In this document: positions 7,754 through 16,755 of the stretch, piece after piece
How the letters are laid out: each line of letters starts with the position of its first letter
Numbering within the stretch: the stretch's first letter is position 1
Source: JAFAXD01 sp963760435
Lineage (GTDB): Bacteria; Pseudomonadota; Alphaproteobacteria; Rhizobiales; Xanthobacteraceae
Direction: 5' to 3'
Assembly: GCA_963760435.1 (NCBI GenBank)
Contig: CAVXDE010000022.1
Location: forward strand, 1-64,000
Length of the DNA stretch: 64,000 nucleotides
Notes under the pieces: generated by a model
Seen by the model: only the letters and a program-made list of their open reading frames with translations
Databases searched by the model: none
Told to the model about the DNA's origin: nothing
Translations under genes and position numbers: made by a program

Positions 7754-9259
7754 TTAGGTCTCCTCCTGGAAGGCTTCCTCACGCGTCTGCCGGAACTGCG
7801 GCGCGATGATCAGGAGAATGAGCCCCAGCGTCAGCAGCAGGATGATGAGCGAGATCGGGCGCTGCATAAAGATCGCCGGGTCGCCGAACGAGAGCACCAT
7901 GGAGCGGCGCAGGTTCTCTTCCATGAGTGGCCCCAGCACGAAGCCGAGCAGGAACGGCGCGCCTTCGCAGCCGAGCTTGTGGAATACGTAGCCGAGCAAG
8001 GCGAAGCCTGCCATCATCATGATCAGGAAGGTGCTGTTGTTGATGCTGTAGGCGCCGACGCAGCAGAACACCAGGATGCACGGGAACAGGATGCGATAGG
8101 GCACCTTCAGCAGGCTGACCCAGATGCCGATCAGCGGCAGGTTGATGATGACCAGCATCAGGTTGCCGATCCACATCGAGGCGATCATGCCCCAGAACAA
8201 CAGCGGGCGTTCGGTGATGATCGCTGTGCCTGGGGCGATGCCCTGAATAGTCATCGCGCCCATCATCAGCGCCATGACGGGGGTTGATGGTATCCCCAGC
8301 GTGAGCAGCGGAATAAAGGACGTCTGCGCGCCGGCATTGTTGGCCGATTCCGGTCCGGCGACGCCTTCGACCGCGCCCTTGCCGAATTCGGTAGAATGGC
8401 GCGAGACCTTTTTCTCCAGCGTGTAGGCGGCAAACGACGCCAGCACGGCCCCGCCGCCTGGCAACAGCCCGAGGAAAGACCCGATGCTGGTGCCGCGCAG
8501 CACCGCCGGAATAGCACGCCGGATCTCCTCGCGATTGGGCCAGAGGCTCGTGATCTCCGCCGTCGTGGTTCGCTTGTCGCCGCCGCGATCGAGGTTCGAC
8601 ATGATCTCGGCGAAACCGAACAGGCCCATGGCGACGGGCACGAAATCGACGCCGTCATAGAGTTCCGGCACACCGAAGGTGAAGCGTGCAATGCCGCTTT
8701 GGGTATCGGTCCCGGCAATCCCGATCAGCAATCCGAGCAGGATCATCGCCACCGCCTTGATCACCGAGCCGTGTGCGAGCACCACCGCGGCTACCAGGCC
8801 AAACAGCATCAGCGAGAAATATTCGGGCGAGCGGAACTGCTCGGCAAACTTCGCCAAGATCGGCGCGAACGCCGCAATCAGCACCGTTCCCACGCAACCG
8901 GCGAAGAACGACCCGAGCGCCGCGATGGCGAGCGCGGCACCGGCACGGCCGCGCTGCGCCATGCGGTAGCCGTCGATGCAGGTCACGACGGAGGAGGACT
9001 CGCCAGGGAGGTTCACCAGGATCGCCGTGGTCGAGCCGCCGTACTGGGCTCCGTAGTAAATGCCGGCCAGCATGATCAGCGCGCCGAGCGGGCTTAGGCC
9101 GAAAGTGACCGGCAGCAACATCGCGATGGTCGCGATCGGGCCGATGCCGGGCAGGACACCGATCAGCGTTCCGATCAGGCAACCGAAGAGGCAGAACAGA
9201 AGATTGAGCGGCGTGGCAGCGACCCCGAAGCCGATCGCCAGATTGTGAAAGATTTCCAT
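7754..9259 (-). CDS. tctA: Tripartite tricarboxylate transporter permease TctA
   Basis: Large membrane subunit (501 residues, normal length) of a Tct-type secondary uptake system driven by an ion gradient and fed by a periplasmic Bug receptor. It contains the family signatures GVLPGIGPIATIAMLLPVTF and a later GLLPGGGAVLASFAAYTLEK-like repeat, plus about ten to twelve hydrophobic helices across the whole length. It is the last gene of a four-gene minus-strand unit; its ATG abuts the tctB stop codon with no gap. The substrate is probably a carboxylate but cannot be deduced from this subunit. Confidence 0.95.
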   Translation of the reverse strand: MEIFHNLAIGFGVAATPLNLLFCLFGCLIGTLIGVLPGIGPIATIAMLLPVTFGLSPLGALIMLAGIYYGAQYGGSTTAILVNLPGESSSVVTCIDGYRMAQRGRAGAALAIAALGSFFAGCVGTVLIAAFAPILAKFAEQFRSPEYFSLMLFGLVAAVVLAHGSVIKAVAMILLGLLIGIAGTDTQSGIARFTFGVPELYDGVDFVPVAMGLFGFAEIMSNLDRGGDKRTTTAEITSLWPNREEIRRAIPAVLRGTSIGSFLGLLPGGGAVLASFAAYTLEKKVSRHSTEFGKGAVEGVAGPESANNAGAQTSFIPLLTLGIPSTPVMALMMGAMTIQGIAPGTAIITERPLLFWGMIASMWIGNLMLVIINLPLIGIWVSLLKVPYRILFPCILVFCCVGAYSINNSTFLIMMMAGFALLGYVFHKLGCEGAPFLLGFVLGPLMEENLRRSMVLSFGDPAIFMQRPISLIILLLTLGLILLIIAPQFRQTREEAFQEET

Positions 9260-9712
9260 TTAGAAATTCCAGGCCCAGATCGTCAGCGGCTGTCCGAGCA
9301 GATAGATGAAGAGGCCGACGCACAGAGCCGCCAATCCGACCGCGACTACAAGCGTTTCTGTCCAGCGCATTTCCCGGCTGGCGCTTGCCGCGATCAACGT
9401 GACAACGATGATGGCGGGGGCCAGTCCGACACGCTCGATCAACAGCCCGAACACGACAATCGCCAGCAGAATAAAGATTTGCGGCCGGATGAGACTTGCT
9501 TCAATCGGTGGGCCTTCCAGGGCTAGCGCGCGCAGCGACAGAAATGCCCCGACTAGAACAAGCGCCCAGCTCAGGACAGTCGGCACATAGCCTGGCCCCA
9601 TCTTGGTCGCTGTGCCGAACGCGTAGTTGCGTCCGAGCCACAGAGCCAAGCACCCGATTACGAGGAACAACAATCCCGCCCAGAAGTCCTGCGGGCTCTT
9701 GACCTTGATCAT
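9260..9712 (-). CDS. tctB: Tripartite tricarboxylate transporter small subunit TctB
   Basis: Small membrane subunit, about 150 residues with four predicted helices (for example DFWAGLLFLVIGCLALWLG at the N-terminus and IWAWNF at the end), the usual layout of TctB. The ATG at 9712 is preferred; a GTG lies one codon upstream. It sits between tctC (stop 4 bases upstream) and tctA (no gap), so co-translation is likely. Identification rests on size, topology and position in the operon. Confidence 0.9.
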   Translation of the reverse strand: MIKVKSPQDFWAGLLFLVIGCLALWLGRNYAFGTATKMGPGYVPTVLSWALVLVGAFLSLRALALEGPPIEASLIRPQIFILLAIVVFGLLIERVGLAPAIIVVTLIAASASREMRWTETLVVAVGLAALCVGLFIYLLGQPLTIWAWNF

Positions 9713-9716
9713 CACG

Positions 9717-10697
9717 TTACTGCGCTTCGATGTTGGCGATCTTGGCGGCGTCGCCCCAGGCTTTCAGCGCAATGTCGAATTTCTTCTTGTACTCCTCGGG
9801 CGTGGCCACCCACGGCGTTGCGCCTTGCTCAATCAGAAATTTTTGCGTTTCGCTCGATCGCGTGATGTCGTTCATCCATTTCGCCAGTTTGTCGATAATG
9901 GGTTGCGGCGTTCCTGCCGGCACCCATAGGCCCCAAAGGGCGACGATGTCTCCGGTCGTGGCGCCGGTCAGCTCTTTCAAGGTCGGCACGTCCGGTAAAG
10001 CCGGAGAGCGCTCGTCGGACGCGATGGCCAGGATCTTGATGCGTCCCTGCTTGGCCTGCCCCATCGCAAACACGACGTCCGCGAACGCAAAGTCGATCTG
10101 ATGGCCGTTCACGTCCTGGATCGCGTTCGCGGTCGCCTTGTAGCCCACGTAGGTCGCGGTCGCCTCGACCTTCTGCAGGTAGAGTGCGGTCGAGGCGAGC
10201 GCGCTGGTGGTGGCGCTCCCGTACGTCGCTTTGCCGTTCTTCGATTTGATGAAGGCCGTCAGATCAGCAATTGAATTGATCGGCGAATCGGGGGCGACGC
10301 ACAGGACAAATGGCGTCTCGGCAAACCCGACCACCGGGACGAGATCCTTCCTGACGTCAAGCGGCATATCCTTGAACACGGTCGTGTTGCCGGCCGTCGT
10401 TACAGTCGATGCGAACAGCAGCGTGCTGCCGTCCGGTTTAGCTGTGGCGGTCGCCTGAAGTGCAAGGTTCCCGGATGCGCCGACCTTGTTTTCAACGATG
10501 AAGTGGCCACCGGAGAGTTGTTGCAGCTTGTCCGCGTACCAGCGCGCCAGGATGTCAGCGCCACCGCCGGCTGGAAAGCCCAATTCGATACGAATCACTC
10601 GGTCCGGATATTCCGCCCCGGCGCGCGGCGACGCCCCCACGATGGCAACCATGATGGCGGCGAGAGCGCCAAGCGAACGCGCAACAAAACGTGTCAT
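9717..10697 (-). CDS. tctC: Bug-family tripartite tricarboxylate transporter receptor TctC (copy 1)
   Basis: Periplasmic substrate-binding receptor of the TctABC system. 326 residues from the ATG at 10697, which has AAGGAG upstream and starts a signal peptide (about 1-27, ending GASPRAGA); the 86 codons upstream in frame are not signal-like. Typical Bug blocks are present: YPDRVIRIELGFPAGGGADILARW, VENKVGASGNLA and PDVPTLKEL. It lies directly before tctB and is a paralog of the gene upstream at 10736-11698. Bug receptors bind carboxylates, nicotinate-like aromatics or amides, so the ligand is open. Confidence 0.93.
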   Translation of the reverse strand: MTRFVARSLGALAAIMVAIVGASPRAGAEYPDRVIRIELGFPAGGGADILARWYADKLQQLSGGHFIVENKVGASGNLALQATATAKPDGSTLLFASTVTTAGNTTVFKDMPLDVRKDLVPVVGFAETPFVLCVAPDSPINSIADLTAFIKSKNGKATYGSATTSALASTALYLQKVEATATYVGYKATANAIQDVNGHQIDFAFADVVFAMGQAKQGRIKILAIASDERSPALPDVPTLKELTGATTGDIVALWGLWVPAGTPQPIIDKLAKWMNDITRSSETQKFLIEQGATPWVATPEEYKKKFDIALKAWGDAAKIANIEAQ

Positions 10698-10735
10698 GTG
10701 TCTCCTTCCGGGCGAATTGGTTTTACGGACGAGCC

Positions 10736-11698
10736 TCACTGCGGCTCGATTTTGGCAAGCTCGACGACCTTCGCCCACGTGGCAATCGACCGCTGCAGCA
10801 TCTCTTTTGTCTTTTCCGGCGATCCCGGCAACGGATCCGCGCCCTGGCTGGTGAGAAATGCCTTGGTATCGGGCATCTCGGTGATCTGGTTGATCCATTT
10901 CGCCAGCTTGGAGATGACTTCGGGTGGCAGACCATGCGGCCCCCAGACCGCCCACCAGGGTGTCTGGTCGGGTGCCTTCACCCCGGCTTCCTCCATGGTC
11001 GGCACGTCAGGCACCATGGCGGCCCGTCGGTTTGCCGAGGTGGCGAGAATTTTCACCCGTCCCTGCTTCTGCTGAGCCGTCGCGAACATGATATCGGCGA
11101 ACACGAAATCCACCTGTCCGGCGGCGAGGTCCGAGACCGCTGCGGCGGTTGTCTTATAGGCGACCGGCACCACCGGAATCTCCTCGACGCTGGTGTAAAG
11201 CACCGAGGCGGCGAGCGCCGAGGTGACCGCCCAGCCATAGGTCGCTTTTCCGTTCTTCTGTTTGAGGAGCGCGGTCAAGTCGGCAACCGAGTTGACGGGG
11301 GTTTTCTCCGGATTCACGAGCAGCGCGAATCCGAGCTGGCAGAACGTGGTGATCGGGTCGAAATCCTTCACCGTGTCGAAGGGCAGGTTCTTGTAGATGA
11401 ACCGATTGCCGCCCATGGAGGCACTCGCCGAAAACATCAAGGTGTAGCCGTCCGGCTTCGCCTTCGCGACCGCATCGGCCGCGATATTGCCCGATGCCCC
11501 GACCTTGTTTTCGATGACGTAGGTGCCGCCGGAGACCTGGCGCAGTTTCTCGACGTACCAGCGGGTCAGCACGTCGGCGCCCCCACCCGCCGCAAGCCCG
11601 AGCACGACCTTCACGGGTCGCTCGGGGTATTCGGCACGGGCGGTCGGCGCGACCACCAGGACGGCGGCGAGCCACGCAAATGTTGCGAGCGATTTCAC
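10736..11698 (-). CDS. tctC: Bug-family tripartite tricarboxylate transporter receptor TctC (copy 2)
   Basis: Second periplasmic receptor, 320 residues, with a signal peptide ending near residue 22 (APTARA) and a GGAGGATC ribosome site before the ATG. It shares with copy 1 the opening block (YPERPVKVVLGLAAGGGADVLTRW), IENKVGASGNIAAD and PDVPTMEEAGV. It is the first gene of the tct unit, with 38 bases to the next receptor. Two tandem receptors for one TctAB pair suggest recent duplication with specialisation for different ligands. Confidence 0.93.
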   Translation of the reverse strand: MKSLATFAWLAAVLVVAPTARAEYPERPVKVVLGLAAGGGADVLTRWYVEKLRQVSGGTYVIENKVGASGNIAADAVAKAKPDGYTLMFSASASMGGNRFIYKNLPFDTVKDFDPITTFCQLGFALLVNPEKTPVNSVADLTALLKQKNGKATYGWAVTSALAASVLYTSVEEIPVVPVAYKTTAAAVSDLAAGQVDFVFADIMFATAQQKQGRVKILATSANRRAAMVPDVPTMEEAGVKAPDQTPWWAVWGPHGLPPEVISKLAKWINQITEMPDTKAFLTSQGADPLPGSPEKTKEMLQRSIATWAKVVELAKIEPQ

Positions 11699-11762
11699 GG
11701 CGATCCTCCCGACCCGTGCGGTCCTGTGCTACGGTTTGATGAACCTCGATGGGTCGTAACAC

Positions 11763-12899
11763 ATGAAACTATTCGAATGCCAGTATTGCCAGCAGCCGCT
11801 CTATTTCGAGAGCATTACTTGTGACAGCTGCGGCCGGCGCCTCGGCTACCTGGCCGAGTTGGGCGTGATGAGCGCACTCGAGCCTGATGGTGATCGCTGG
11901 AATGCGCTGGCCGATACGGCCAATCGCTATCGGTTCTGCGAGAATAACGAGCACGAGGTCTGCAACTGGATGGTGCTGGCCGACAGTCCGGAAACGTTCT
12001 GCGCGGGATGTCGCCACAACCGGACCATCCCCAATCTCGAGATTGCGGAGAACCTGCCGCGCTGGCGCAAGATCGAGATCGCGAAACACCGTTTGTTCTA
12101 CACGATCTTGCGGCTTTATCTGCCGCACCCGACCCGGACAGAAGACCCCGAGCGCGGCTTGGCCTTTGATTTCCTCGCCGCCCCGGCCCCGTCAGCACCC
12201 CCGGTGCTCACCGGCCACGCCGAAGGCCTCATTACCCTGAGCTTGGGCGAAGCCGATGATTCCGAGCGCGAACGGCAACGGCACGCAATGGGGGAGCCAT
12301 ACCGCACCCTGCTCGGCCACTTCCGCCACGAGATTGCGCACTATTACTGGGACCTCCTGTTTCGCGATCCCCAGGATCTTCAGGAATTTCGCAAGGTGTT
12401 CGGCAACGAGCAGGAGGATTACGGGGCCGCGCTCAAACAGCATTATGAAAAGGGTGCCCCGCTCAACTGGCCGCAGAGCTTTGTGACCGCTTATGCCAGC
12501 TCGCACCCGTGGGAAGACTTTGCCGAGACATGGGCGCACTATTTTCACATGGTGGATACGCTGGAAACAGCCAATGCGTTCGGTATCCATTTGCGTCCGA
12601 AGGTGGCGAAAAGCAGTGAGCTCGCGACCACCATCGACTTCAATCCGCATACGGCGAGCCTTGAGCGCATCATCGACGCATGGTTGCCGCTGACCTTTGC
12701 GATGAACTCGATCAACCGCAGTATGGGGCTCTCCGATCTCTATCCGTTCGTGCTCGGTCCGGGCGTGATCCTCAAACTCTCGTTCATCCACGCGCGCATC
12801 CGCGCCTGCGCCGGCCACGAGGTTGCGCACGATGACGCCACGCGTGCGGTGATCGCCGGCCTCAAGCGCGGCGCCGCGCAGCCGGTGACCGAACAATAA
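11763..12899 (+). CDS. Putative zinc-binding metallopeptidase with N-terminal zinc ribbon
   Basis: Predicted cytoplasmic zinc protein of 378 residues. The N-terminus holds a rubredoxin-like zinc ribbon (Cys6, Cys9, Cys20, Cys23) and a further Cys cluster (FCENNEHEVCNW and FCAGCRHN). A gluzincin-type HEIAH motif occupies residues 189-193, with a downstream acidic stretch (SSHPWEDFAETWAHYFH) that could supply the third ligand. This matches the family annotated as putative zinc-binding metallopeptidase; its substrate and physiological role are not known to me. It stands alone on the plus strand between the divergent tct unit and the converging cupin gene, with only 64 bases to the tctC start. 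Confidence 0.85.
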   Translation: MKLFECQYCQQPLYFESITCDSCGRRLGYLAELGVMSALEPDGDRWNALADTANRYRFCENNEHEVCNWMVLADSPETFCAGCRHNRTIPNLEIAENLPRWRKIEIAKHRLFYTILRLYLPHPTRTEDPERGLAFDFLAAPAPSAPPVLTGHAEGLITLSLGEADDSERERQRHAMGEPYRTLLGHFRHEIAHYYWDLLFRDPQDLQEFRKVFGNEQEDYGAALKQHYEKGAPLNWPQSFVTAYASSHPWEDFAETWAHYFHMVDTLETANAFGIHLRPKVAKSSELATTIDFNPHTASLERIIDAWLPLTFAMNSINRSMGLSDLYPFVLGPGVILKLSFIHARIRACAGHEVAHDDATRAVIAGLKRGAAQPVTEQ

Positions 12900-13346
12900 T
12901 CACTGGGCCTTTTGCGGGACCAGAGTCACGCCGCCCGGGCCGATCGCTGTAAGCTGCAGGATGACTTCGCCGTCCTTCGCCCAGGCGTAGTGCGGCACGT
13001 GCGGCGGCTCATAGAAGAATGAGCCCGCAGGCAGCGGCGCGAGCTTGGATTCATCCCAGCGCTCGCCGAAGGCGTAATAGAGCGTGCCGGACAGAACCAC
13101 GACGGTGCGCATCTCATCCGGGTGCCAGTGCGGTGGAACTTTCAGCCCGGGCGGGAAGCGAAACCGCTGCACATAAAGGCCGGGCTTGGTCGGATCGCCG
13201 AAGATGACTGCGTTCTGCAGCTGGTCAGGCGGTCCCGTAAACTCGATCTCTTGCGGAAGCTTGAACAGCGGCCTCGTGTCAGAGTCCGCAAGTGCTGGAG
13301 TGGTCCAGGCGAGGATCAGCCCGAGCAGCAGAAATGCGAAGCGCAT
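12900..13346 (-). CDS. Exported cupin-domain protein
   Basis: Small periplasmic cupin, 148 residues: signal peptide (about 1-21, LILAWTTPALA), then one cupin barrel with metal-site motif PPHWHPDEMRTVVVLSG and second motif PPHVPHYAW. The His residues needed to hold a metal are present. The ATG overlaps the stop codon of the IlvD-like gene (TGATG), so it is the last gene of the six-gene minus-strand operon; a GTG one codon upstream is also possible. Cupins of this size include isomerases, dioxygenases and binding proteins, so the activity is not assigned. Confidence 0.85.
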   Translation of the reverse strand: MRFAFLLLGLILAWTTPALADSDTRPLFKLPQEIEFTGPPDQLQNAVIFGDPTKPGLYVQRFRFPPGLKVPPHWHPDEMRTVVVLSGTLYYAFGERWDESKLAPLPAGSFFYEPPHVPHYAWAKDGEVILQLTAIGPGGVTLVPQKAQ

Positions 13347-15033
13347 CACGGCTTCCGATGCTGAACGAGCGCTGCGCCCTGCTGCAGCGGTTGCACCGAG
13401 CGCTCATAAATTGCGAGCCAGCCCTCTTCGGAGTGCTGATCCTTCAACACCAGATGCGCACGCCGCGCCGCAAGCTCGCTCTCCGGCACATGCAGCTCGA
13501 TGCTGCCGGCCTCCGCATCGACGGTGATGCGATCGCCATCCTGGACGAGGGCGAGCGTACCGCCGGTCGCAGCCTCGGGGTTCACTTCGCCCACCACCAA
13601 ACCTTTGTTGACGAGCCCGGAGAGTTGTCCGTCCGTGATGACAGCAACATCAGGACCAAGTCCTGCGCCATCGAGCGCAAACACCACGCGCGACGCCATG
13701 CCCATGGCGGGGCCGCCGCGCACGCCGAGCCCGCGCAGGATCACGGCATCGCCGGCCTTGAGTTTGCCTTCGCGCAACGCGGCGATGGCGTCATCGGGGG
13801 CTTCGAAACATTTGGCGTGACCGTCGAACTTGAGCTTCTTGTCCCGCCGCAGTCCCGACTTTGACGATGCCACCACCCGACGCAAGATTGCCGCGTACGA
13901 CGACAATGCCCGACTTCTCCGAAAGCGGTCGATCGAGCGGGCGGATCATCTTCGGGATCGCCCACCGTGGCGTCACGCAGGTTTGCGCCGACGCTCTGGC
14001 CGGTGACGGTCAGCGCGTCGAGGTCCAGCAGCGGCTCGAGTTGTTTCATCACGGAACGCGCGCCGCCCGCCGCCTCGAACGCCTCGATCGAGGTATCGCC
14101 AATCGGCCGCACGGCGCTCAGCACGGGGGTCGAACGCGTGCACTCCTCAAACAATTTGTAGAAGTCGATATCGGTCTCGGCCTCGACCGCGGTCGCCTGC
14201 AAATGCTTGATGCAATTGATCGAGCCGGAGACGGCGAGAACGGCTCGGGCGGCGTTGGCAAAGGCACCCCGCGTCATGATCTGGCGCGGCCGCAGGTCTT
14301 CGTTGACCATCGCCACAATGCGGGCGCCTGCAGCACGCACAAAGTCGAACATGCGTTCGGAATTCGCCAGCACCGGCGCGCTGCCTGGCAATGCCATGCC
14401 CAGCGCCTCACAGACAATATGCATCGAGTTCGCGGTGCCCATGCCGGAGCAGACGCCCGGACCACGAATGGCGTTCTCGCTCATGCCCAGCAATTCATCG
14501 AACCCGATCTTGCCGGCCACGTAGTGACCGGCGCCGAGGAACACTTCCTCGATATCGACGTGATGGTTATTGAACACGCCGCTTGGTTGATAGCCGCAGG
14601 GCACCATCAAGGTGGGGATGTTCGTGCGCGCCGCGGCCATCAACTGGCCCGGCACCGTCTTGTCGCAGGATGTCAGGCAGATCATGCCATCGAGGCGCGC
14701 GCCCTCGACCTGCACCTCGATGTCGTTGGTGATGAGGTCCCGCATCGCCAGGATGTAATTTCCGCGATGACCGGGGCTATGAATGAAATCGCTCGGCGCG
14801 GTGGTGCGGATCTCGAACGGCAGGCCGCCAGCGGCGCGGATCGCGTCCTTCACCACCTTGGCGATGCCGTCGAGATGAGAAAAGCAGATCGCGAGCTCAG
14901 ATGACGTGTTGATCACCGCGATCTTCGGCTTCTCCATGTCGGCGTCGGTCAGGCCGAGCGCGCGCCATTGCGCGCGGCGCACCGCCCAGAACGAGGTGCC
15001 GCGCTCGAAGTTGCTGCGGAGTTTTTTGCTCAT
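13346..15033 (-). CDS. IlvD/Edd-family dehydratase, interrupted by two +1 frameshifts
   Basis: Iron-sulfur dehydratase of the dihydroxy-acid/sugar-acid dehydratase family; about 561 residues if read through. The N-terminal frame from 15033 shows MICLTSCDKTVPGQ and GPGVCSGMGTANSM, which hold the cluster cysteines. Near 13965 the homologous reading moves to a second frame (KMIRPLDRPLSEKSGIVVV) and near 13890 to a third (SGLRRDKKLKFDGHAK), which runs to the stop with the usual C-terminal dehydratase sequence (VITDGQLSGLVNKG). Both shifts equal one extra base; no coding sequence is missing. It follows the aconitase X small subunit after 7 bases. The family includes dihydroxyacid, gluconate, arabonate and xylonate dehydratases; a catabolic sugar-acid-like role fits better than isoleucine/valine synthesis here. 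Confidence 0.85.
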
Positions 15034-15040
15034 CGTGCGA

Positions 15041-15484
15041 TCAACGGTTCTTCTTGGTCACTTCGACGATGCCGTTGTCGGCATCGACCTTCACCCAGTC
15101 CCCGGTTTCAATCACCTTGAGGGGATCCTGATCGAGCTCGGTCATGGCCGGCGCATGGGTCACGACCGCACCCAGCGCGACCTTGGTCGTCATCTTATTG
15201 AAGATCATCGCCCTGGGGGCGACATTGTTGAGCCGAGTCATATGGAAATAGGCCGACCAACCAGACGAGCCCTTCGCCCCCGGGAACACCAGCACCTTGT
15301 CCTTGAAGCTCACGCCGCGCAATTCATGGCGGCGCTCGATCACTGTGCCTTCGCGTTCGTTGATGCCGCCCCAGCCGGAGATGGTGTCGCGCGTGACCAG
15401 CGCTTCGCCTTCCGCGCATCCGCCCACGACCTTGCGGCCACGGAGCGTGATCTTGGTGCTGCTCTCAGCTTCGGCGACGCTCAT
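15041..15484 (-). CDS. Aconitase X swivel-domain (small) subunit, DUF126
   Basis: 147-residue small subunit of a two-chain aconitase X (AcnX) hydro-lyase. It carries the swivel-domain features GRKVVGGCAEGEALVT, ISGWGGINEREG and FPGAKGSSGWSAYF. The ATG at 15484 overlaps the stop codon of the large subunit, as in other split AcnX pairs. Known AcnX enzymes include cis-3-hydroxy-L-proline dehydratase in bacteria and mevalonate 5-phosphate dehydratase in archaea. Which reaction this one performs cannot be read directly. Confidence 0.9.
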   Translation of the reverse strand: MSVAEAESSTKITLRGRKVVGGCAEGEALVTRDTISGWGGINEREGTVIERRHELRGVSFKDKVLVFPGAKGSSGWSAYFHMTRLNNVAPRAMIFNKMTTKVALGAVVTHAPAMTELDQDPLKVIETGDWVKVDADNGIVEVTKKNR

Positions 15485-16755
15485 TGCAGGCCTCCGTTCC
15501 AGTTGCCGCTGATCGCCGCCTCGACGCAATTCTTCACGGAGCCGAACCAGACCGGAAGACCCACGATTGCCGGCAAGTAATGAGCTTGCTTGGCCGAGTC
15601 GGTCGCGATCACGCGCGTGCCCTTCGGCACGTGGCGCGAAATCGCCGGACAGGTGTCGCTCATCACCACGCCGCCGGCGTCGCGGATCATCTTCACATAG
15701 CCGTTGCGTTCGGCGACCTCGCGCAGCGCCCGCGGCGTGTGCACCCATAGCTGGGTATTAGGGCTGATCTTGCGGCCCTCCAGCATGGAGGCAATCAACC
15801 AGACCTGCTCGATCGCGTTGTGCGGGCACCCCAGCATCACGAAATCGACGTTGCGGTCGGTTGCGCAGTTGAGCGTGTCATAGGCGAGCTTGCGTTCGGC
15901 GGCCCCGAAGCGAAGGGTGTCCTGGCGCTCGCGTCCGCCAAACGCTTCTTCGACCGAGTTCGCCTCCGGCGTGACACCGGGGATGTGATACATCTCGACG
16001 CCGCCGGACGATGCGGCGGCTGCGCCGAAATGCTTGAGCTTGATCAAGCTCGGTTGGCGCATCTCGCCGGTGAGGACCGGGATGTCCTCCTGCACGATCT
16101 CGCCCAGCCAGTAGCCGAGCAGACCCCAATCCATGATGTCGTCGACCTCGATATCGACTTCGACGAGGTGCGTGCCACGCCGGTTCTCCGGGATATGAAA
16201 TCCCCAATACGGAATGCGGCCGGTCAGGGCAGCGGCGCCGGTGCTTTCCTTGCCCTCGGTGTTGGTGCGGGCGCCAAGAACCGAATTGCAGTAGACGACA
16301 GCCGAGGATTCCATCCAGGCGCAGTGCTCGCCGCGCACCGGCACGTTGCCGACCTGATAGGGCGTGCAGGTGGCAAACATGTTGATGCCGAGCGCGCCAA
16401 AATGCCCCTCGGCTTTTTTCTGCTGATCGGCAAGCTCGTCGGCGATGCCCTGAGTCCGCCAATTCTCATTGTCGATGCCGGTGATGAGCTGGCACGTGTT
16501 GACCGCCATTTTCGGGATCGGCACGACTTCACGGCTGTCGAGATTGAGTTCGGAGTAGACCGCATCGTAGCCTTTGGCGACCAGCGCCCGCACCGATGGC
16601 GTTGAGGCATTGAACGCGCCGGCGACATTCTGGGTTTCGACGAGTCGCTCGGCTCCGAGCGCCTCGCCGTAGCGCATCAGCAAATCCATCGCCTTTTGCT
16701 TGGCCGCTCCTTCGCGGCCATCGAGCATCGCCCGTTCCGCGTCGGTCAGCCTCAT
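15481..16755 (-). CDS. Aconitase X catalytic (large) subunit, DUF521
   Basis: 424-residue catalytic subunit of a two-chain AcnX dehydratase, binding an iron or iron-sulfur centre through conserved cysteines. Family blocks: ATCTPYQVGNVPVRGEHCAW, SSAVVYCNSVLGARTN, MLGCPHNAIEQVW, and a C-terminal MSDTCPAISRHVPKG. The N-terminal MRLTDAERAMLDG opening is standard. Both ends overlap neighbours by four bases (FAD oxidoreductase upstream, swivel subunit downstream). In bacteria, the known AcnX reaction closest to this layout is dehydration of cis-3-hydroxy-L-proline to pyrroline-2-carboxylate; the neighbouring IlvD-like dehydratase and oxidoreductases suggest a wider hydroxy-acid pathway instead or in addition. 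Confidence 0.92.
   Translation of the reverse strand: MRLTDAERAMLDGREGAAKQKAMDLLMRYGEALGAERLVETQNVAGAFNASTPSVRALVAKGYDAVYSELNLDSREVVPIPKMAVNTCQLITGIDNENWRTQGIADELADQQKKAEGHFGALGINMFATCTPYQVGNVPVRGEHCAWMESSAVVYCNSVLGARTNTEGKESTGAAALTGRIPYWGFHIPENRRGTHLVEVDIEVDDIMDWGLLGYWLGEIVQEDIPVLTGEMRQPSLIKLKHFGAAAASSGGVEMYHIPGVTPEANSVEEAFGGRERQDTLRFGAAERKLAYDTLNCATDRNVDFVMLGCPHNAIEQVWLIASMLEGRKISPNTQLWVHTPRALREVAERNGYVKMIRDAGGVVMSDTCPAISRHVPKGTRVIATDSAKQAHYLPAIVGLPVWFGSVKNCVEAAISGNWNGGLQ

Noticed and set aside
8396..9097. 233-codon plus-strand frame inside the tctA region
   Set aside because: Antisense to a clear TctA gene; composition is Arg/His/Gln-rich without domains.
13880..13970. Programmed frameshifting in the IlvD-like gene
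   Set aside because: Two shifts of the same sign occur close together without slippery sequence, stop codon context or pseudoknot signs, and unrelated genes in the window show the same +1 pattern.
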